Part shown: piece by piece, positions 60,801 through 64,000 of the stretch | How positions within the stretch are numbered: the stretch's first letter is position 1 | Layout: each line of letters starts with the position of its first letter | DNA from: Roseimicrobium gellanilyticum | Lineage (GTDB): Bacteria; Verrucomicrobiota; Verrucomicrobiia; Verrucomicrobiales; Verrucomicrobiaceae | Reading direction: 5' to 3' | DNA: 64,000 nt | Assembly (NCBI RefSeq): GCF_003315205.1 | Contig: NZ_QNRR01000019.1 | Location: forward strand, 45,180-109,179 | Translations under genes and position numbers: made by a program | The notes under the pieces: model-generated | Told to the model about the DNA's origin: nothing | The model's database searches: none | The model's input: only the letters and a program-made list of their open reading frames with translations

Positions 60801-63800
60801 CGCTGACAAACAACTTCGGACTGGGCTTGGGTGATGTGCCGCTGGGACTGAACTACACCATCGATACGGCCACGACCGGCCAGGTAAACCTCATCGTCAG
60901 TCTCACGGATTTGCAGTACTGGGACGGGCCGAATGTCCTTGGCAACAATGTGGTGGATGGCGGCACGGGCACCTGGAACAACACCTCGGCGAACTGGACC
61001 ACCGAGGTGGGCATCCCCAACTCGGCATGGAACAGCAAGACGGCCATCTTCCAGGGCACAGCGGGTACAGTGACACTGGGAGACGACATCGACTTCGAAG
61101 GTTTGCAGTTCGTCACCAGTGGTTATGTCATCAATCAGGACCTGGCCCAGCTCTATGCACTCCATACTGCCACGGATGCAGTCGTGCTGGTGAATGCGGG
61201 TGCGCAGGCCACCATCAACGCGCCCATCACCGGCAGTGGTGGCATTGCAAAGGGCGGCACCGGCACCTTGGTACTCACGGGAGCGCACTCCTACCTCGGC
61301 GATACCGCAGTGAATGCGGGTGCATTGTATGTGAATGGATCTCTGGTGGAATCGAGCGTCACCGTGGCCAGCGATGCCACGTTTGGCGGCATCGGTCGTG
61401 TGGAGCATGGGGTGACTGTTGGCGCTGGTGGCATCATCCGTCCTGGGGATGCCACGAATCCCGGCGCGCTGCGTGTGGGCTCGCTCTCGCTTGGGAACAC
61501 ATCGGTTCTCGCGTATTCCCTTGGTGCCCCGGGTAATCCGAACAACAGCCACATCGCCGTGGATGGGGACCTCTTGCTGGACGGCCTGCTGCGCATCACG
61601 GACGCGGGCGGCTTCACGGCGGACGCGTACAACCTCATGACGTATGGAGGTGCGCTCACGGATGCACTCCTCACCATTCAGAGTATGCCTGCGGGTTTCA
61701 ATCCGGGGAACTTCGCCATCGACACCGACACAGCCGGAGAGGTGAACCTCGTGGTGGTGGAGACCGGCCCGGGCATGCAGTACTGGGATGGCTCGCACCC
61801 GGGCGCCAATGGATTCATCGATGGCGGCGATGGCATCTGGAATGTGACGGATACCAACTGGACGAACCAGGCTGGCAACATCAATGGCCCATGGGCAGGG
61901 CAGACCGGCGTCTTCACCACGCGACCGGGCATCGTCACGCTGGGCAGCGACATCCCCTTCCAGAAGCTCATCTTCCAAGTGAGCGGCTATCGCATTGTCT
62001 CGCCCGCAGGACAAAAGCTCTACTCGCTGGGGGATGCGGAAATGCAGGTGGTGGGAGGCGCGCGTGCCACCATAGCCGCGCCGATTTCTGTAACCGGTAC
62101 ATTCACCAAGTCGGGTCCGGGCAGGCTCATTCTCGCAGGGGCCTCACCTTCCTATGCAGGAGCCACACTCATCCAGCAGGGTGGCCTGTATGTGAATACG
62201 GTGCTGCGATCTCCGCTCGTGCGTGTGGGTCGTGCTGGTACCCTGGGTGGCAGTGGCATCATCGTGGGGAATGTCCTCAACCATGGCACCGTGGCTTCGG
62301 GGAATTCCGTGGGTGCACTCACCATCCATGGCAATTTCCGGCAGACAGGCAGCGGCACACTGGAGTTGGAAATTGCGAGTCTGCACCGGTTTGATCAATT
62401 GTCCGTCAGCGGCACCGCGCATCTTGGCGGCACGCTGGATGTGCGTTCGCTCGGCGCCGATCTTGAGTATGGCGACCAATTCCCCTTCCTCCATGCGGGC
62501 CGTATCAAGGGACGATTCTCGCGCATCACCATGCCGCATCCTTCGGTGAATCGTGGCCGCTTCTTCACTGTCGGTGGCACGGGCATCCTGCTGGTCGCGC
62601 CCACGAGCTACACGCTGGTGGCAGAAACACCCAATCAGACAAGGCTTGCAAGGGCGCTGGATGAATGGATTGGCATCGAAGATGGTGACATCGGCGTGAC
62701 GACTCTCGCTCTCGACATGCTGCGGGAGGAGCAATATCCCGCAGCGTTCGAAGCCATCCTGCCCGGACACTATGATGCCGCTCTGCAGATCAGCGCCGAA
62801 CTCGCCCACAGCCAGATGCAGGGGCTGCATCAGCAATTCAGCTCACGTCGCCTCTCGATACGCAGCATGGGCACGGAAGCCTATCGCAAGTCTGCACCCA
62901 GGACGCCCAGCACCAAGAATTCCAAAGACGTGAAAGCCGTGCAGGATCAAATCACTCCCCCCGAGGAGGACCCATGGGTGGTGTGGACCCAAGCCACAGG
63001 ACTCTTTTCCCACACCGGTTGGGGTACCACACCGGATCGCGAGTTCGATAGCGGCACCTTCCTCGCCGGAGCGGACTATGCCCTGAGTGATGAGTTCGCC
63101 GTGGGCATCTTCGCAGGCTACCAGATGGGCGAGAGCGACTATCCCGGGAACAACCAGGCGGATCTGGAGAAGGTGACCTTCGGCGCGTATGCGCTGTATG
63201 ATCGTGGCAACTTCTATGCGCATGCGGCCGTGGAAGGTGGCGCAATTGAATATGAAGTGCGACGCGCCATTGTGCTGCCTACTCTGGACCGTGCGACCCA
63301 CAGTGAGCCAGATGGTCATGAAGTCTCTGCCAGCTTCGGCACGGGCTATGACTTCCAGGCGGGTAATTTCACCTTTGGACCGAGCCTTGCGATTCAATAC
63401 ACCCGGCAGAGTCTCAGTGGATTCACCGAGCGCGGCGCGGACAGTCTCGACCTGCGCCTCGATGATGCAAACGTGGACAGCCTGCGCAGCTATCTCGGCG
63501 CGAGAGTCGCGTACACCATGAAGCTTCCCGGAGAAGTCACCGTCATTCCAGAACTCCGCGCCTTCTGGCAACACGAGTTCCTGCAGGACGGTGAGACGCT
63601 TCACGCGAGGCTCGCCGGAGGTTCAGGCCCCGGCTTCGACTACCTCACCAGGGAACCCGAGCGTGACGCCTTCTACCTTGGCGGTGGCGTGAATGTGCTG
63701 ATGGATCAGACCTTCTTCGGCGGGCTCTTCTACCATGCCGAATTCGGCCGCACGGATGAGGCGAATCACACGATCAGTGTGAATGCGAACTGGAGGTTCT

Positions 63801-63802
63801 AA
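57881..63802 (+). CDS. Autotransporter with beta-helix passenger and C-terminal outer-membrane barrel
   Basis: 1973 residues from the ATG at 57881 (MMTNAFRRAVWLVLIFLTPA, signal peptide ending LNAQ); a GTG at 57857 is in frame before it. The passenger is a long beta-helix with repeated units (VTVTGANSRW and relatives, LHVLEGGTVSSGNG, and others). Three autotransporter-associated strand repeats lie near residues 834, 1120 and 1406 (for example ILTLSGTTSYAGATLVSAGT). Three larger blocks share WDG/GTWN...NW (NVVDGGTGTWNNTSANW is one). The C-terminal 280 residues (from about 1690) form a barrel ending SVNANWRF. It should put a large adhesin-like passenger on the cell surface. Ligand unknown. Confidence 0.92.
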   Translation: MMTNAFRRAVWLVLIFLTPAVFLNAQVTWNAGTGNWFTSSNWTPGVVPTSAIDASINNGGTAQILTTGGQVKLLTLGANAGQSGTLQVQGGALTASSFMLVGDFGSGTVTVSSGGTLSTGITGIGNNAGSNGLVTVTGANSRWTFSSQGDVGSSGHGELHVLEGGTVSSGNGAMNVGNDNGASGLVVITGTTAATSSTVVFTFVGAAVNSTGEIRVTGPMATWNGGITSIGQNAQGTVTLSQGATGTTNTLNIGNTAVSVGSLTVQNANTTLTAASVNVGVSGRGTLLIADGGVVNGTLGRIGQNVGSTGEVTVTGANSRWLLSGDITTGSVSPGSGGSATLSILNGGRVRTNGRFNANANFNLTVSGTNSKLEILDVASFGSLAGVVVQNSQVQVVNGGSVVTGAPAALSNSTNFLAAVGDTLTVTITNGSWTAQGGMVITGVGTTTTTISQGSTINTSSTAPNVASFQMAGNAGGVHHLTVQGSGTVWNNSGWALIGDQGSATVTVENGAVMRSSFVDVARRATSTSKITVTGANSLWDASSLAGFASTIGEGGDGTLHILNGGEFRADTLTMGSSFLGVHGEGHLLVSGANSKLTLTGTAGIFDGELEVGLFNDSEAVFEKGGQLTGRYLSIAGNSGTTAEVTVSDAGSAIHLTEHIAVGVNGTGTFTVNSGATVVSKQGFVGDLDGAIGNATISGSGTSWTMTEDLEIGFQGTGTVIVENQATVTARQVRLNVSSEAPLPSVLEVRGGALLVTRQIREGGFSCGCGVGGGSEGVAGAKLNIDGGILRATANEQDFLFGFESGDVEFKSGGATIDSNGFNIGIGVPLGGAGGMTKTGQGILTLSGTTSYAGATLVSAGTLRVNGSITLSAVTLSDGATLGGTGSITGNTTINNGGRIAPGASPGTLSVGNLLLNNLSLLDYELGPPQPPGIAGTDSDLLQVNGALTLDGVLNIDPLTGFNIGTYRLINYSTLTNNFGLGLGDVPLGLNYTIDTATTGQVNLIVSLTDLQYWDGPNVLGNNVVDGGTGTWNNTSANWTTEVGIPNSAWNSKTAIFQGTAGTVTLGDDIDFEGLQFVTSGYVINQDLAQLYALHTATDAVVLVNAGAQATINAPITGSGGIAKGGTGTLVLTGAHSYLGDTAVNAGALYVNGSLVESSVTVASDATFGGIGRVEHGVTVGAGGIIRPGDATNPGALRVGSLSLGNTSVLAYSLGAPGNPNNSHIAVDGDLLLDGLLRITDAGGFTADAYNLMTYGGALTDALLTIQSMPAGFNPGNFAIDTDTAGEVNLVVVETGPGMQYWDGSHPGANGFIDGGDGIWNVTDTNWTNQAGNINGPWAGQTGVFTTRPGIVTLGSDIPFQKLIFQVSGYRIVSPAGQKLYSLGDAEMQVVGGARATIAAPISVTGTFTKSGPGRLILAGASPSYAGATLIQQGGLYVNTVLRSPLVRVGRAGTLGGSGIIVGNVLNHGTVASGNSVGALTIHGNFRQTGSGTLELEIASLHRFDQLSVSGTAHLGGTLDVRSLGADLEYGDQFPFLHAGRIKGRFSRITMPHPSVNRGRFFTVGGTGILLVAPTSYTLVAETPNQTRLARALDEWIGIEDGDIGVTTLALDMLREEQYPAAFEAILPGHYDAALQISAELAHSQMQGLHQQFSSRRLSIRSMGTEAYRKSAPRTPSTKNSKDVKAVQDQITPPEEDPWVVWTQATGLFSHTGWGTTPDREFDSGTFLAGADYALSDEFAVGIFAGYQMGESDYPGNNQADLEKVTFGAYALYDRGNFYAHAAVEGGAIEYEVRRAIVLPTLDRATHSEPDGHEVSASFGTGYDFQAGNFTFGPSLAIQYTRQSLSGFTERGADSLDLRLDDANVDSLRSYLGARVAYTMKLPGEVTVIPELRAFWQHEFLQDGETLHARLAGGSGPGFDYLTREPERDAFYLGGGVNVLMDQTFFGGLFYHAEFGRTDEANHTISVNANWRF

Positions 63803-64000
63803 CTGGGTGTCTTGACTAACCAACGCAGGCACATCCTTTCGTGGTGAGTCGCAAGATAGCGGCCTCGTGAATCCTGTCTGGCAGTCATCAGTGCGCTTTG
63901 CGTCGTGGAGTGTGACGTGCTTCAAAAGCAAGGCAGGCGAAGTTACGCTTGTCATCGCTATGAGAAGCCAAGCTCAACGAAGGAAGGCAGTGTCAGGCCG
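63803..64000. other. End of window, no gene; possible repeat fragment
   Basis: No open frame with a motif starts here. The stretch GCGCTTTGCGTCGTGGAGTG (about 63891-63910) resembles, from memory, part of a dispersed repeat seen in verrucomicrobial genomes, but it is cut by the window end and cannot be confirmed. Confidence 0.4.

Noticed and set aside
60494..62014. 506-codon open frame on the minus strand opposite the autotransporter
   Set aside because: Antisense shadow of the repetitive passenger; no start signal or motif.
1..64000. tRNA, rRNA and tmRNA genes
   Set aside because: No cloverleaf or rRNA-like sequence was found in the gaps by eye; a covariance search would be needed to exclude short ones.

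Overview
The window is about 64 kb of high-GC, gene-dense bacterial chromosome. It most likely comes from a member of the Verrucomicrobiota (Verrucomicrobiales-like). The reasons are a PVC-type dehydrogenase with a C-terminal CxxCH haem site (18160-21288), a TIGR02597-like secreted protein, NHL-repeat proteins with SGDGGPA blades, an autotransporter with beta-strand repeats, many signal peptides, and intergenic palindromes of the kind common in this phylum. Shine-Dalgarno sites are rarely visible; the phosphoribosyltransferase at 13579 is the clear exception. I found no tRNA, rRNA, CRISPR array, transposase or phage gene.

Layout. 1-9651 holds exported proteins: two NHL beta-propellers, a DUSP23-like phosphatase, a TIGR02597-like protein, a clan-A-like glycoside hydrolase, an SGNH esterase and a zinc metalloprotease with an NPCBM-like domain. 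9721-18100 is mixed: an EF-hand protein, a haemolysin III/PAQR membrane protein, a phosphoribosyltransferase, a Gfo/Idh/MocA oxidoreductase, an O-methyltransferase, TspO and several unknowns. 18160-25880 runs on the minus strand: PVC haem protein, malate dehydrogenase, a GxxExxY gene framed by 30-bp inverted repeats, pyrF, a neutral-ceramidase-like enzyme and a membrane protein. 25923-30403 is a tightly overlapped minus-strand set: an SSK-motif protein, a sterol-desaturase-like enzyme, pyrR, pyrB and pyrC. 30597-37571 carries purE, purD, purF and purM, also minus, with an LptA-like lipoprotein and three tandem YHS-like proteins among them.

38027-44018 is a complete plus-strand RND efflux operon (adaptor, pump, outer-membrane factor) with a leader hairpin and a strong terminator. 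44541-48063 has a membrane zinc peptidase and the helicase HrpB. 48176-51484 has a sugar-acid dehydratase and a DapA-superfamily enzyme separated by a ParD/ParE-type toxin-antitoxin pair. 52603-57010 has a small basic protein, YebC, a Rho factor with a roughly 250-residue disordered extension, and a DUF4112 protein. A LuxR-type regulator is divergent from a 1973-residue autotransporter that ends at 63802.

The pyr and pur sets together give UMP and IMP synthesis steps, and PyrR is the likely sensor for the first. Several genes sit beside palindromic non-coding repeats of at least four kinds. The most striking is a CGCAAAGA-type inverted-repeat family. It occurs at three loci, and at one of them it frames a GxxExxY nuclease-fold gene.
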